In this document: positions 34,589 to 44,000 of the stretch, piece after piece
Position numbering within the stretch: the first letter of the stretch is position 1
Layout of the letters: each line of letters begins with the position of its first letter
Assembly: GCF_013044505.1 (NCBI RefSeq)
Contig: NZ_JABERD010000034.1
Location: 1-61,970 of the forward strand
Length of the DNA stretch: 61,970 bases
Direction: 5' to 3'
Origin: Streptomyces sp. S3(2020)
GTDB lineage: Bacteria; Actinomycetota; Actinomycetes; Streptomycetales; Streptomycetaceae
Position numbers and translations under genes: made by a program
The notes under the pieces: model-generated
What the model was told of the DNA's origin: nothing
The model's database searches: none
Seen by the model: only the letters and a program-made list of their open reading frames with translations

Positions 34589-35475
34589 AGCATCAGCTCC
34601 GATCGTCTGCGGGGGTTGATCCGCTCCCGCCAGGCCCCCGCGAGACCGGCGATGGCGAGGGTCGGGACGATGAGGAACAGGCCCGGGAAGAGCGTCGGCC
34701 ACCACTGCCCGGCGAGCAGCGAGCCACGGGCGTCCTCGACGAGGTTGCCGAGACTCGCCATGTGGGCGGGCAGCCCGAGTCCGAGGAAGGACAGCGCCGA
34801 CTCGTGCCACATGGCGTGCGGCACCATCAGGACGGCGGCCAGCGCGGCCTGCGGCAGCACGGCGGGCAGCAAGTGCCGTACGGTCACCCGCCACCTCGAC
34901 GCACCTCCCGAGACGGCGGCGTCGATGTACGGGCGCGAGCGCAGGGACAGCACCTCGGCACGGACGATCCGGGCGGTCGACAGCCAGTGGGTGAGCCCGA
35001 CCGAGACCACCACCGGCCAGATGCCCGGCCGGAACATCGCGACGATGAAGATCCCGAGCAGCAGGTGGGGTACGGACGAGAAGGTGTCGACGAGCCGCAT
35101 CACGCCCCGGTCGACCCAGCCGCCCAGCGCCCCGGCCGTGGCGCCGACGGCCGTCCCGATCACGGTCGCCGTCAGCGCCGCCACCACACCGACGAGCAGG
35201 GACACCCGCAGTCCGTGGACACAGCGCAGGAGCAGGTCGCGGCCCACGTCGTCGGTGCCGAACGGGTGGGACCGGGACGGTGGCCGCAGTTTCGACGCCA
35301 GGTCGACGGCCTGCTGGTCGAGCGGGACCAGGAGCGGCACGAGCAGCACCGCCAGGACGGTCAGGGCGACCAGCGCTACGGAGGTACGCACCCGGACGAC
35401 CCGGGTGGAGCGGCAGCGGGTGCCGTACGACCGCCACTGCCGCTCTTCCACCGTGGCCTCAGCCATGGGAGTCAC
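34585..35475 (-). CDS. peptide/nickel-type ABC transporter permease (DppC-like)
   Basis: 296 residues, six predicted helices. It carries the DppC marker HPFGTDDVGRDLLLRCVHGLRVSLLVGVVAALTATVIGTAVGATAGALGGWVD and the EAA coupling loop (SRPYIDAAVSGGASRWRVTVRHLLPAVLPQ). The GTG start overlaps the preceding permease stop by four bases. Export signals are not needed; the first helix begins near residue 30. Confidence 0.91.
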   Translation of the reverse strand: MTPMAEATVEERQWRSYGTRCRSTRVVRVRTSVALVALTVLAVLLVPLLVPLDQQAVDLASKLRPPSRSHPFGTDDVGRDLLLRCVHGLRVSLLVGVVAALTATVIGTAVGATAGALGGWVDRGVMRLVDTFSSVPHLLLGIFIVAMFRPGIWPVVVSVGLTHWLSTARIVRAEVLSLRSRPYIDAAVSGGASRWRVTVRHLLPAVLPQAALAAVLMVPHAMWHESALSFLGLGLPAHMASLGNLVEDARGSLLAGQWWPTLFPGLFLIVPTLAIAGLAGAWRERINPRRRSELML

Positions 35476-36464
35476 ATCTCACTGAGCTTCACCCTCGGGT
35501 CGAAGAGTCCGTACAGCACGTCGGCGAGCAGATTGCCGAGCAGGACGGCGGCGGTGGCCAGCGTGGTCAGGGCGGCCAGCAGCGGGAAGTCGACGGCGGT
35601 GGCCGCCCGGACCGTGGCCGCGGCGATGCCCGGCCAGCTGAACACGCTCTCCACCAGCAGGGCCCCGGTGATGAGTTCGGGGACACGGGAGCCGATCAGG
35701 GTCAGCACCGGCAGCAGTCCGGAGCGCAGGGCGTGACCGAACAGCACAGTGTGTTCGCTCAGGCCCCGGGCGCGGGCGCCGCGTACCGGGTCCTCCGCGA
35801 GCGCGTCGGCGACGCCCTGACGGACGTACAGCGTGAACCACGGGAGCTGGGAGACGGCGAGCACCCCGGCGGGCAGGACGAGGTGGGTGGCGACCTGGCC
35901 CGCGGTGACCTGTTCGCTGGCGGTGTCCGTGAGGCCGCCCGCCGGGAGGATGTCCAGCCTGAGGGCGAACAGCCAGATGACGAGCAGGGCGACCCAGAAC
36001 ACCGGGGCCGCCGACAGGGTGTAGGCGAGCGAGGTGACCGTGCGGTCCAGCCAGCCGCCCTGACGGTGGGCCGCGAGCGCTCCGAGGAGGGTGCCCGCCA
36101 GTACGGCCACGACGAACGCGACCGCGCACAGCAGCGCGGACCAGACCAGGCGTTCGCCGATCACCTCGGTCACCGGTTGCCGCATCACGCTGGACTGGCC
36201 CAGATCGCCGCCGAGCGCGGAGGTGAGCCAGTGCCACCAGCGCTCGGCGAAGGGCTGGTCCACACCGAGGTTGGCCCGCAGCCGGTCCAGGGTCTCCTGG
36301 TCGGCGCCCAGGGCCGCGGTCCCGGCGTAGGCCTTGACCGGGTCGAAGGGGGAGGCGGCGGCGATCGCGAAGACGCCGAAGGTGACGACCAGGAGAACGG
36401 GGACGGCGAACAGGGCCCGCCGGCCCGCCAGTCGGACCATCGCTCCCCAGGGGAGTCGGGTCAC
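35472..36464 (-). CDS. peptide/nickel-type ABC transporter permease (DppB-like)
   Basis: 330 residues, six helices. It starts with a short Arg-rich segment and VLLVVTFGVFAIAAASPFDP, then the DppB periplasmic loop (LRANLGVDQPFAERWWHWLTSALGGDLGQSSVMRQPVTEVIGERLVWSALL), and the coupling loop RQGVADALAEDPVRGARARGLSEHTVLFGHAL. The GTG start overlaps the substrate-binding protein's stop. It pairs with the DppC-like subunit. Confidence 0.91.
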   Translation of the reverse strand: MTRLPWGAMVRLAGRRALFAVPVLLVVTFGVFAIAAASPFDPVKAYAGTAALGADQETLDRLRANLGVDQPFAERWWHWLTSALGGDLGQSSVMRQPVTEVIGERLVWSALLCAVAFVVAVLAGTLLGALAAHRQGGWLDRTVTSLAYTLSAAPVFWVALLVIWLFALRLDILPAGGLTDTASEQVTAGQVATHLVLPAGVLAVSQLPWFTLYVRQGVADALAEDPVRGARARGLSEHTVLFGHALRSGLLPVLTLIGSRVPELITGALLVESVFSWPGIAAATVRAATAVDFPLLAALTTLATAAVLLGNLLADVLYGLFDPRVKLSEM

Positions 36465-38047
36465 TTCTTCGGCTGCCAGTCCTCAAGGTTCCACCAGGGG
36501 CCGCTGGCGAAGCCGTGCTCGTGCGGTTCCAGCTGGGTGGTCAGCCCTTCCCAGCGGTCGGCGAGCACGTAGACGTGGTCGATGTGGGTGAGGAAGGTGG
36601 AGCCGGGGTTCTTCACCAGCTCGCGCTGGAGGGTGTCGTACGCCTTCGTCCGCGTCGCCGTGTCGCTGCTGCGGCGGCCGGTGTCGAGGGCCTTGTCGAC
36701 GGCCGGGTTGTCGTAGCGGCCCATGTTGTTGAAGCCGTTCCCGGCGAGGGAGGAGTGCAGGAGCGTGTAGAGGCCGAAGTCGGGGTCGCCGGTGCTGCCG
36801 CCGCCCGCGAGGACCGCGTCGTCCTTCATCCGCGGCTCGATGACCTCCCAGGTGGCGCTCTCCACCTTCACCTCGATGCCGGTCTTCTTGGCGTCGGAGG
36901 CGTAGGCGAGGGCGTGGTCCTGGCGGACCTTGTCGCCGGAGGGGTAGAGCAGGGTGAAGGACGCCTTGCGGCCGTCCTTGACGCGGACTCCGTCGCCGCC
37001 GGCCTTCCAGCCCGCCGCGTCCAGGATCCGCCCGGCCTTGTCCAGGTCCTGGCCGTGTTCGATGCCCTTCGCGAACCAGGGGTCGTCGACGGGCAGCGGC
37101 CCGTAGGCGGCGCGGCCCGCGCCGTCGAGGATCTTGTCGACCATGGTCTCGCGGTCGACGGCGGCGTCCAGGGCCTGGCGGATCGCGCGGTCGCCGGTGA
37201 CCTCCCCCGCCGTGGGGAGGGTGACGGTGCGGAAGTCGTAGGACTTCGCCTCGTACGTCTTCTTGCCCTCGTCGTCCTTGAAGGCGGCGGCGAGGTTGGG
37301 CGGGAGGACCGCGCCGTCCAGGTCACCGGAGCGCAGCCGGGTGGCGCGTACGTCGTCGTCCTCGACGATCGCCATGGTGAGGGTCTTCACCTTCGGTACG
37401 CCGCCCCAGTAGTGGGGGTTGGCCTTGAAGGTGAGCTTCTCGCCCTTGCGCCAGTCGGCCAGGACGTACGGGCCGGTGCCGACCGGCTTGGTGTTGAAGG
37501 CGCCGGTGTTGGGGTCCTGCTTCCCCGCGATGTGCTCGGGGACGATCGGCAGGACGGTGCGGCCGGTGAAGGGGGCGTAGGGGTACTTCAGGGTGAAGAC
37601 GACCTTGTCGTCGCCGTCCGCCCGTACGTCCTTGACGGCGTCCAGTTCGCTGCGGGCGGTGTTGTTGGTCTTCGCGTCCAGGATCGTCTCGTAGGTGAAG
37701 ACGACGTCGGCCGAGGTCAGTGGCTCGCCGTCGCTGAACTCGACGCCCTCGCGCAGGGTGTAGGTGTAGGTGCGGCCGTCGTCGGCGACCTCCGGCAGCG
37801 TCTTCGCCAGGGCCGGTCGCAGTTTGAGGTCGGTGTCCCGGGCGAGCAGCCCGTCGAAGATCTTCGAGTTGCCGTCCTTGCCGTACCCGAGCAGCGGGCT
37901 GAGGGTGTCCGGTTCCGAGCCCACCCCGATCACCACCGCCTCGCCGGCCGCGCCCGCGCTCGCGCCGTCGCCCGGCGCCGAGCACGCGGCGACCCCGCCC
38001 GCCATCGCCGTGGCGACGGCGGCGCCTCGTATCCATCGGGTCGCCAT
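36461..38047 (-). CDS. ABC transporter substrate-binding protein, family 5 lipoprotein
   Basis: 528 residues. The N-terminal signal ends in a lipobox (GGVAACSAP, Cys near residue 22). The family-5 extracellular domain follows: VVIGVGSEPDTLSPLLGYGKDGNSKIFDGLLARDTDLKLRPALAKTLPE, VEFSDGEPLTSADVVFTYE, PVGTGPYVLADWRKGEKLTFKANPHYWGG. Paralogues of this binding protein are found beside LLM monooxygenases in other bacteria (the KPN_01854-type group, from memory), which fits the sulfur genes next door. I start at the ATG at 38047 rather than the GTG at 38056. A 21-bp AT-rich dyad lies 30-50 bp upstream. Confidence 0.9.
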   Translation of the reverse strand: MATRWIRGAAVATAMAGGVAACSAPGDGASAGAAGEAVVIGVGSEPDTLSPLLGYGKDGNSKIFDGLLARDTDLKLRPALAKTLPEVADDGRTYTYTLREGVEFSDGEPLTSADVVFTYETILDAKTNNTARSELDAVKDVRADGDDKVVFTLKYPYAPFTGRTVLPIVPEHIAGKQDPNTGAFNTKPVGTGPYVLADWRKGEKLTFKANPHYWGGVPKVKTLTMAIVEDDDVRATRLRSGDLDGAVLPPNLAAAFKDDEGKKTYEAKSYDFRTVTLPTAGEVTGDRAIRQALDAAVDRETMVDKILDGAGRAAYGPLPVDDPWFAKGIEHGQDLDKAGRILDAAGWKAGGDGVRVKDGRKASFTLLYPSGDKVRQDHALAYASDAKKTGIEVKVESATWEVIEPRMKDDAVLAGGGSTGDPDFGLYTLLHSSLAGNGFNNMGRYDNPAVDKALDTGRRSSDTATRTKAYDTLQRELVKNPGSTFLTHIDHVYVLADRWEGLTTQLEPHEHGFASGPWWNLEDWQPKK

Positions 38048-38076
38048 GAGCCCCACCCCTGTTGAAGACAGTTAGT

Positions 38077-38097
38077 TATTGCATATTAGTTGCAATA
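38077..38097. promoter_or_regulatory. AT-rich 21-bp dyad upstream of the ABC importer
   Basis: TATTGCA (38077-38083) and TGCAATA (38091-38097) are exact complements around a TATTAGT spacer. The AT-richness is striking in this genome. It lies 30 bp before the start of the substrate-binding protein and within the 86-bp gap after the siderophore-type ATPase gene. It does not match an IdeR/DmdR iron box or a Zur box as I know them. Confidence 0.6.
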
Positions 38098-38133
38098 GAG
38101 GGTGCGGCTGTCATCCGCGGGGTGGGAAGACGA

Positions 38134-38931
38134 TCACGACCGCCGTGCGGTGTGCTCCTCGTGGGCGAGGGGCTGCGCGGCGTAGGTGATGCGCACGACG
38201 CCGTCCGCGTGGCGTTCCGTGCTCCCCCGGACGCCGAAGACGTCCCGCAGGAGGTCCGGGGTCAGGACGTCCAGGACGGGTCCCGCCGCCACCACCGCGC
38301 CCTCGTGGAGGACGACCAGGTGGTCGCAGAGCCGGGCGGACAGGTCGAGGTCGTGCAGGACCGCCAGGGTCGTGATGCCGGTGCTGCGGATCAGGTCCAG
38401 GAGCTCGAAGCGGGCGCGGATGTCGAGGTGGTTGGTGAGTTCGTCCAGGACCAGCAGCCGGGGTCGCTGGGCGAGTGCGCGGGCCAGCAGGACGCGTTGG
38501 CGTTCGCCGCCGGAGAGGGTGGCGTAGTCGCGGTCCGCGAAGGGGGCGACGCCGCAGCGCGCGACCGCCTCGGCCACCGCCTCGCGGTCCTCGGTGCCGT
38601 CCCGGCCCAGCAGACCGTGGTGGGGCGTGCGGCCGAGGGCGACGATCTCGGTGACGCTCAGCCCGGTCGTGGTGCCGGCGTCCTGGAGGACGGCCGCCGT
38701 GCGGCGGGCGGCGGTGCGCGCGGACAGCTCCCATACGTCGTCGCCGCCCACCCGGACCACTCCGCCGGCCGGCCGCAGTGAGCGGTAGACGGTGCGCAGC
38801 AGGGTGGACTTGCCGCTGCCGTTGGGGCCCACGAGTCCGACGACGTCCCCTTTGGCCGCCTCCAGGTCCACCGCGTGGAGGATCGGTTTGCGGTCCAGGG
38901 TGATGTGGAGCTGGTCCACGGTCAGTTTCAT
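38134..38931 (-). CDS. siderophore-type ABC transporter ATP-binding protein
   Basis: 265 residues, FepC/BtuD-like: Walker A GPNGSGKST, signature LSGGERQRVLLARALAQRP, Walker B LLVLDELTNHLDI, and the family-specific AVLHDLDLSARLCDHLVVLHEGAVVAAG. Walker B ends DELTNH, where most members have DEPT. It energises import through the FecCD-type permease whose stop its ATG overlaps (ATGA). With the binding protein at 39959 it forms a complete three-gene importer directly downstream of the isonitrile lipopeptide genes, so its cargo is probably the metal-loaded product. Confidence 0.93.
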   Translation of the reverse strand: MKLTVDQLHITLDRKPILHAVDLEAAKGDVVGLVGPNGSGKSTLLRTVYRSLRPAGGVVRVGGDDVWELSARTAARRTAAVLQDAGTTTGLSVTEIVALGRTPHHGLLGRDGTEDREAVAEAVARCGVAPFADRDYATLSGGERQRVLLARALAQRPRLLVLDELTNHLDIRARFELLDLIRSTGITTLAVLHDLDLSARLCDHLVVLHEGAVVAAGPVLDVLTPDLLRDVFGVRGSTERHADGVVRITYAAQPLAHEEHTARRS

Positions 38932-39962
38932 ACAGCGTCCAGACCCTTGTTACGGCGCAGCAGCCACAGGAAGAAGGGGGCGCCGAGCATGGCCGTGAGG
39001 ATGCCCAGCGGCAGTTCGTTGGGGCGGGTGAGGGTGCGGGAGAGCAGGTCCACGAGGACCAGGTAGTTGGCGCCCACGAGTGCCGTCAGCGGCAGCAGGC
39101 GCCGGTGGTCGGCGCCCGCGGTCATCCGGACCAGGTGGGGGATCATCAGGCCGACGAAGCCGATGCCGCCCGCGACGGCGATGACGGTGCCGGTGAGCAG
39201 CGCGCTGATCACCAGGAGGGCGGCGCGCAGTCGGTTGACGTCGACGCCGAGCGCGGTCGCGGACTCGTCGCCGGCCAGCAGGGCGTTGAGCCTGCGCCCG
39301 AACAGGGTCAGCAGGACCGTGCTGGTGAGGACCACCACCGTGACGGTGGGCAGTTGGCTCCACTGGGCGCCGGCGACGCTGCCCAGCATCCAGAACATCA
39401 CGGTCCGCAGCTCGGTCGGGGTCGCCAGCAGCTGGACGAAGCTGGTGGCCGACAGCAGCACGTACCCGACCGCGACCCCGGCCAGCACGAGACGGGTCGG
39501 TGCCAGCCGCCCCCGCCGCTGCCCCAGCGCGAAGACCAGTGCCCCGGCCGCCAGGGCGCCGACGAAGGCCGCTCCCGAGACACCGAGTCCGCCCAGTCCG
39601 GCGAGGGCGACACCGCCGAGGGTGATGACCAGCACGGCGCCCAGGGAGGCGCCGTAGGAGAAGCCGAGGACGATCGGGTCGGCGAGCGGGTTGGCGACCA
39701 GGGTCTGCAACACCGCCCCGGCCACGGCCAGTCCCGCGCCGACCAGGGCCGCCAGCGCGACGCGGGGAGCCCGGAAGGTCCACACGATCTGGTCGAGGGC
39801 GGGGTCGCCGGTGGCTCCGCGGCCGGTGAGGTGGTGCAGGAGGATCCGCCACACCTCACCCACCGGGACGTTCACCGCGCCGATGCTCACCGCCACCACC
39901 ATGACGGCGACCAGGACGACGAGGAGCCCGAGGACCCCCAGGGGCAACCGCAGACGGCTCAG
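38928..39962 (-). CDS. siderophore-type ABC transporter permease (FecCD family)
   Basis: About 344 residues and nine to ten helices: VNVPVGEVWRILLHHL, FRAPRVALAALVGAGLAVAGAVLQTLVANPLADPIVLGFSYGASLGAV and GGIGFVGLMIPHLVRMTAGADHRRLLPLTALVGANYLVLVDLLSRTL are canonical BtuC/FecCD motifs. The start is odd: no ATG or GTG precedes the first helix in this frame without running through the upstream gene. The CTG at 39962 overlaps the upstream stop by four bases (CTGA), as ATGA/GTGA do elsewhere here; a TTG at 39947 is the alternative. Confidence 0.9.
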   Translation of the reverse strand: MSRLRLPLGVLGLLVVLVAVMVVAVSIGAVNVPVGEVWRILLHHLTGRGATGDPALDQIVWTFRAPRVALAALVGAGLAVAGAVLQTLVANPLADPIVLGFSYGASLGAVLVITLGGVALAGLGGLGVSGAAFVGALAAGALVFALGQRRGRLAPTRLVLAGVAVGYVLLSATSFVQLLATPTELRTVMFWMLGSVAGAQWSQLPTVTVVVLTSTVLLTLFGRRLNALLAGDESATALGVDVNRLRAALLVISALLTGTVIAVAGGIGFVGLMIPHLVRMTAGADHRRLLPLTALVGANYLVLVDLLSRTLTRPNELPLGILTAMLGAPFFLWLLRRNKGLDAV

Positions 39963-40999
39963 AACCTGTCGGGGTGCAGCGCCTTCGCGATCTTCTCCAC
40001 GGCCAGGTCGTTGCTCGGGCCGAGGTACATCGAGTCCGACAGAGCCACGTACGTGTTGTTCTTCGCGGCCGGCCACTGGGGGAACTCCTTCAGCAGTTTC
40101 CTGGCGTAGGCCGCCGGGTTCGGGTCGTTGTAGCCGATGACGACGAGCGCGTCGACGTCGGTGGCGGCCACCTTCTCCTTGCTGAGGTCGGCGAAGGAGG
40201 TCTCGGAGGCGTTCTCGAAGGCGTTGGAGCCGCCCGCCTTGGCGAGGATGTCGTTGTAGATGCCCTTGGCGACGACCGAGCTGAAGTCGTTGCCGCCCAT
40301 GGCCATGTTGGAGAACAGGACCATGACCTTGGGCTGCTTCTCGCCCTCGACCTTGGCGGAGACCTCGTCGATGTGCTTCTCGGAGGCGGCGACGATCTTC
40401 TCGGCCCGGGCGCTCCTGCCGAAGACCTTGCCCATGTCGCGCAGCAAGGTGTAGCTGTCGGCGATGGTCATCTTGGACGTGTCCTGGTCGCAACCCTGCG
40501 GCGAGACATAGGTGTTGGCGCCCACCTGCTTCAGCTGCTCACGGGTGGCGAAGCCGTTCTTCTCGTCGAAGCCGTACGACGTCGTCGACAGCACCAGGTC
40601 CGGGCGGAGCCCGATCATCGCCTCGCGCGGGATGTCGTAGGCGTCGTTGAGCTTGACGTCACCGGTGGGCAGCTTCTTGATGGCGTCGGCGCGGCCCGCG
40701 ACCTCGGACATCCCGTAGGTCTGCTGGTTGGCGACGATGCGGTCACCGACGCCGAGGGCGAGCAGGGTGGAGACCTCGGCGACCGAGGCGCCGTTCATGA
40801 CGACGACACGGCCGGGTTCCCCGGTGAACTTCTGGGCGGCTCCGCAGTTCTGGAGGGTCACCGGGTAGCCGGAGTCCGCGGCGGCCGCGGACGCCTTGCC
40901 GGTGCCGCCGTCCGCGGTGTCCGTCGCGGAGCCGCAGGCCGCGGTGACCAGACAGAGGATGCCGGCCAGGGCGATGGCGGCGGGCCGTTTCTTCGGCAT
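39959..40999 (-). CDS. siderophore-type ABC transporter substrate-binding lipoprotein
   Basis: 346 residues. The signal peptide ends in the lipobox CLVTAACGSAT. The mature protein is a type-3 (FhuD/BtuF-like) binding protein: EPGRVVVMNGASVAEVSTLLALGVGDRIVANQQTYGMSEV in the first lobe, a long linker helix, and VDALVVIGYNDPNPAAYARKLLKEFPQWPAAKNNTYVALSDSMYLGPSNDLAVEKIAKALHP in the second. The AAGGAGCCCGC site precedes the ATG. It lies 94 bp after the NRPS gene end on the same strand and most plausibly binds the metal complex of the isonitrile lipopeptide. The gap upstream holds a motif shared with the far end of the biosynthetic operon. Confidence 0.92.
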   Translation of the reverse strand: MPKKRPAAIALAGILCLVTAACGSATDTADGGTGKASAAAADSGYPVTLQNCGAAQKFTGEPGRVVVMNGASVAEVSTLLALGVGDRIVANQQTYGMSEVAGRADAIKKLPTGDVKLNDAYDIPREAMIGLRPDLVLSTTSYGFDEKNGFATREQLKQVGANTYVSPQGCDQDTSKMTIADSYTLLRDMGKVFGRSARAEKIVAASEKHIDEVSAKVEGEKQPKVMVLFSNMAMGGNDFSSVVAKGIYNDILAKAGGSNAFENASETSFADLSKEKVAATDVDALVVIGYNDPNPAAYARKLLKEFPQWPAAKNNTYVALSDSMYLGPSNDLAVEKIAKALHPDRF

Positions 41000-41076
41000 G
41001 CGGGCTCCTTGGTGCGGGTGCGGGTGCGCGTGACGCGGGGGGTCTGTTGCAGTAGTCGGGAGGTCGGGCCGGTGAG

Positions 41077-41090
41077 TTCCCGGTAATTCC
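41077..41090. promoter_or_regulatory. 14-bp motif TTCCCGGTAATTCC upstream of importer genes
   Basis: Differs at one position from a 14-base part of the palindrome at 51370-51392 (TTCCCGGGAATTCC on that site's complementary strand). It lies 78 bp upstream of the binding-protein start, in the 94-bp gap after the NRPS gene. Shared control of import and biosynthesis is inferred. Confidence 0.45.
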
Positions 41091-41093
41091 CCA

Positions 41094-44000
41094 CTAGTTC
41101 ACGGGAGTTGCGAGAGGGTTCCGTCTCCCGGCCGGAGCGGGCAGTGCTCCGGTGGTGACGCAGTGGTCGAGGTACCGGAAGACGAGGTCCCGGTCGGTCT
41201 CAGGACAGGCGATCCCGCTGCCGCGCAGGCCCACGGCGACGTTCTCGGCACGGACGTGTCCCAGACGGAGGTCGGGTCCGTTCGCACCGTCGGCGGCGGC
41301 GTCGAAGAAGGCGAGCATGCTCCGCGCGGTGTCGGAGGAGCGCGGCAACTCCGCACGCCAGCGCGCCAACGGCAGCCGCCGCAGCGCGTAGCCGTACTCC
41401 CCCAGCCAGTCGTAGACATCCCCCAGGCGCACCGGGGCGGTGGCCGCGTGGTGGAAGACGGTGGCTCCCGGCGGGCGTCGTCCCAGGCAGAGGTGGACGA
41501 GAGCCCGGGCGACATGGTCGGCCGGGGTCCAGGTCTCCTCCTCGAACAGGTCGGGGACGATGCCGGCGGGGATCCCCGCGCGCAGCACGCTCCACAGGAA
41601 GTCCCGCTCGTTCACGTACCCGGTGGCGGCGGGGCCGACGACGCGGCCGAGCCGGTGCACGGTGACCGGCATCCCCCGCTCGGCGGCCTGCTCCAGCAGA
41701 CGTTCGGCGGCCCACTTGGACTGCTGGTAGCCGTGGCGCAGTCCGGGATGGGGCGGGAGGAACGCCTCCGGAACCTCCGGACCGAGGACGAGCGGCGGGG
41801 CCACGGAGAGGGTCGACACGAAGTGCAGGGGCGTCGCGTGCACGGCCGCCATGCGCAGCAGGGTCCGGGTGGACTCGGTGTTGGCGGCGCGGAGGGTGGC
41901 GTACTCGCGCATGATGCTCACGGTCGCGCCGTTGTGGAGGATCGCTCCGCAGGTGCGGGCGAGTTCGTCGAACAGCGCCTCGTCCAGGCCGAGTCGGGGG
42001 CGGGCGAGGTCGGCGGGGACGGCCGTGACGCGGTCGCGTGCCGCGTCCGGGAGGTCGATCAGGTGGGTTTTCAACGCCTGTTCGAGGCGGGCCATGGCTT
42101 CGGCGGGGTGCGCGGCCCGGACGAGGCAGACGACCTCCGCGTCCGTGGCCTTGAGGAGTTCGGCCAGCAGGTGGACGCCGACGAACCCGGTGGCACCCGT
42201 GAGCAGGATCCTGCCCGGCGCGCCTGTCGTACGGGGGCTGTCGCCGGGGCGGATGTCCGGGTCGAGGACGGAGTCGGCGAGGAGAGTGGCCGGAAGGCCG
42301 GGGGGCGCCGGAAGACCTGGTGCGGCCGGGCAGTCCTGCTGTTGCAGGTGGCGGGCGAGTTCGGCGGGCGTCGGGTGCTGGAAGAGCCAGGCGACCTTCA
42401 CGTCACGCCGCAGCCGTACGCCGAGACGGTTGGCGACCTGGATGGCCTGGAGCGACTGGGCGCCCAGGTCGAAGACGTCGTCCCGCGCGGAAACTGCCGG
42501 TACGCCGAGCACCTGTTGCCAGACGGCCGCGATCGTGCGCTCCAACTCACCGTCGGGCGCCGGGGGTTCGGCTCGGGGCGTGGGTGCGGCGAGCGCCTTC
42601 CTGTCGGTCTTCCCCGAGCCGGTCCGGGGCAGGTGGTCCAGGAACTCGACGGCCGACGGGATCATCGCGGCCGGCAGCCTTGCCCGCAGGTGGTCCCTGA
42701 TCGAGGCCACGGCCGGGGCGGGCCCGTCGGGGACGAGGTACGCGGCCAGGCGGCGCGTCCCGTCCTCCAGCACCTGTCCTACGACGGCGGCGTCGGCGAT
42801 TCCCGGATGGCTCAGCAGGGCGCTCTCGACCTCGGCCGGGTGCACACGGTGCCCGCTGATCTTGAACTCGGTGTCCGAGCGGCCCAGGTAGCGCAGTTGC
42901 CCGTCGTCGCCGATGCGTACGAGGTCGCCGGTGCGGTAGGCGCGGGGGGCACCGGGGAGCGCGTCGAGGGCGGCGAAGCGCTCCACGTCCGGGAGCCGGT
43001 GTCCCCGGTAGCCGGCGGCCAGGTGGTCGCCGATGAGATGGAGTTCGCCGTCGACGACCGCGGCACGGGTGCCCGGAAGCGGGAGTCCGATGGGGACGTC
43101 TCCCGGGGCGAGGGCGGGGTCGTGGAGGTCGGCGACGGTCGCGACCACGGTGGCCTCGGTCGGACCGTAGGTGTTCAGCAGCCGGACCGAGGTGCCGACA
43201 GCCTCGCGCCAGCGGTCGACGCGCTCGGGGAGGGCGGCCTCGCCGCCGATGACCACCGTGCGTACGGAGGCGGGCAGTGCGGCGGCGCCGGTCGAGACGG
43301 CATAGGCGAGTTCGTGCCAGTAGGCCGTGGGGAGGTCCAGGAAGCTGATCCGCTGCCGCGCGCAGGCGTCCAGGAACCCGGGAACCGAGTCGGTCATGTC
43401 GTCGGTGCGCACGACGAGCGTGGCGCCCGCGCACAGGGTCAGGAAGATCTCCTCGATGCTGGTGTCGAAGTGCGGGGGCGCGAACTGAAGGACACGGTCG
43501 GTCTGTCGGAGGCCGTAGCGGTGCGTGGCGCCGGCCACGAAGTGGGCGAGGGCCCGGTGCTGGATCTCGACGCCCTTGGGGCGTCCGGTGGAGCCCGAGG
43601 TGTGCAGGACGTAGGCGAGGTCGTCGGGTGTCGGTGCGGTCGGGTCGGCGGTCCCGGCGTCATGGGTGCCGACGTCACGGGTGCCGACGTCGGTGGCCGT
43701 CAGGACGAGCGCGGGCCGGGTGTCCTCCAGCAGCTCCTGCCTGCGCGGCTCAGGCGCCGTCGGGTCCAGCGGGCAGTAGACGGCGCCCGCGAGCAGGACG
43801 CCGAGCGCCGCGGTGACGGCCTCGATGCCGCGGGGCAGGTCGACGGCCACCAGGTCACCGCGGCCGATCCCTCGGACGGCCAGCCGGCGGGCGAGATCGT
43901 GTGCCGCGCCGAGGAGCCGGGCGTAGGTGATGCCGCGTCCGTCGTGCTCGACCGCGACGGCTCCGCCGCGCCGGGCGGCGTGGTCGGCGATCAGGTCGAG

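Noticed and set aside
33629..35437. 602-codon version of the DppD-like ATPase
   Set aside because: The N-terminal 283 codons are a shadow of the permease gene; the GTG at 34588 overlaps the permease stop in the pattern used by the whole operon.
38060..38125. A 12-codon minus-strand frame before the family-5 binding protein as another leader peptide
   Set aside because: It lacks Cys codons and the RRRHVDL pattern; probably chance.
38928..40493. 521-codon version of the FecCD permease starting inside the binding-protein gene
   Set aside because: The extra N-terminus is low-complexity, Arg-rich shadow sequence; a start at the CTGA overlap or at a nearby TTG is more reasonable.
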